27,316 bases of DNA from Saprospiraceae bacterium (lineage in GTDB: Bacteria; Bacteroidota; Bacteroidia; Chitinophagales; Saprospiraceae). Shown in pieces: positions 26,876 to 27,316 of this stretch (position 1 is its first letter; each line of letters starts with the position of its first letter). The stretch lies in NCBI GenBank assembly GCA_016714085.1, contig JADJNW010000025.1, forward strand, positions 1-27,316, written 5' to 3'. The translations under genes were made by a program, and so were the position numbers. The notes beneath the pieces are model-generated. The model was not told where the DNA came from. It did not search any database and worked only from the letters and a program-made list of their open reading frames with translations.

Positions 26876-27316
26876 TTATAACTCTAACATCATAATAGAA
26901 ACCTTTGTTCCTTCGCCAGGCTTTGACCGGATTTCCAGATCCATCATAGTTTTAGAGGCTTCATTTTAAGATTTTTTTAAGCCCATTACTCCACTTTACT
27001 CAAGATTATCAGGATCAAATCCTTTTCCATTATCTTGTATTTCTATACGTATTCCCCTTTTTTGTTGTAGTATGTGGATGGAAGCTTCCGTTGCTTCACG
27101 ACCATTTGACTGATGTTACCAATGACTTCTTTCAGCGCTAAATACAATTTATCCAATCACTTAACATCAATCTTTATTTCTTTATCAAAATTAAGTTCAT
27201 TTTGTAATCTAATGTATTTTTTTTTGGCAGAAAGCATATCACTTAGCTTCCGTATGAATTTTATCAAATACTATTTTTAAAGTATTTTTATCAGGATCCA
27301 AGAATGTCAAATACAA
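26876..27316 (-). CDS. Histidine kinase, C-terminal part (5' partial, frameshifted)
   Basis: Minus-strand frames give EIKIDVK.LDKLYLALKEVIGNI (N box of the ATPase domain), EASIHILQQKRGIRIEIQDN then GKGFDPDNL (G1 box), a G2-like GVMGLKK, and SKPGEGTKVSIMMLEL with a stop at 26876. This is the HATPase domain of a DesK/NarX-type (HisKA_3) kinase; the His and sensor domains lie beyond the window. Stops or shifts occur within it (near 26995, 26970, 27105, 27155 and 27240). Pairs with the response regulator just downstream. Confidence 0.72.

Noticed and set aside
1..27316. tRNA or rRNA genes
   Set aside because: I looked for the conserved TTCGAATCC-type arm and CCA-end patterns and for rRNA signature stretches and saw none that form a gene.

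Overview
The window looks like a chromosomal segment of a Bacteroidota bacterium, probably from the Saprospiria (Haliscomenobacter/Lewinella-like lineages). The reasons are a TonB-dependent receptor barrel, ATPase-less MacB/FtsX permeases, a lipoprotein RND adaptor, a CzcA pump fused to a TolC module, a short MlaE/MlaF pair, and starts without clear Shine-Dalgarno sites. Most long genes are broken into overlapping frames by single-base shifts, while the protein sequence continues in the next frame. Most of this looks like uncorrected indels in the read or assembly; I describe such genes as whole genes and say where the frame breaks.

Layout. 1-722 (+): C-terminal part of a TonB-dependent receptor. 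766-5407 (-): two tandem FtsX-family ABC permeases with an abnormal join at about 3003. 5644-10352: an AT-rich islet between two exact 25-bp direct repeats that copy the 3' end of pepP. It holds a truncated tex start, a small ORF, a UvrD-like helicase pseudogene, other gene remnants, an array of palindromic repeats and one intact gene of unknown function. 10338-12943 (-): Xaa-Pro aminopeptidase and a short-chain dehydrogenase. 13132-14683 (+): mlaE-mlaF, intact.

14706-21119 (-): a heavy-metal efflux operon, in transcription order a His-rich small exported protein, CzcA fused to TolC, an adaptor lipoprotein and a haem-binding CxxCH protein. The pump, adaptor and outer-membrane channel would form one tripartite exporter. 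21203-22350 (-): PepSY-type membrane protein, preceded by a candidate operator and by a terminator for the next unit.

22707-27316 (-): an AT-rich accessory region. A DesK/NarX-type histidine kinase and a NarL-type response regulator are followed 13 nt later by an exported papain-like cysteine protease (Cys, His and Asn/Asp motifs visible) and 17 nt after that by an orphan 159-aa protein; a multi-pass membrane protein and another orphan protein lie further downstream. This is the best candidate for an undescribed system in the window. The main caveat is sequence quality, which falls towards the right edge.
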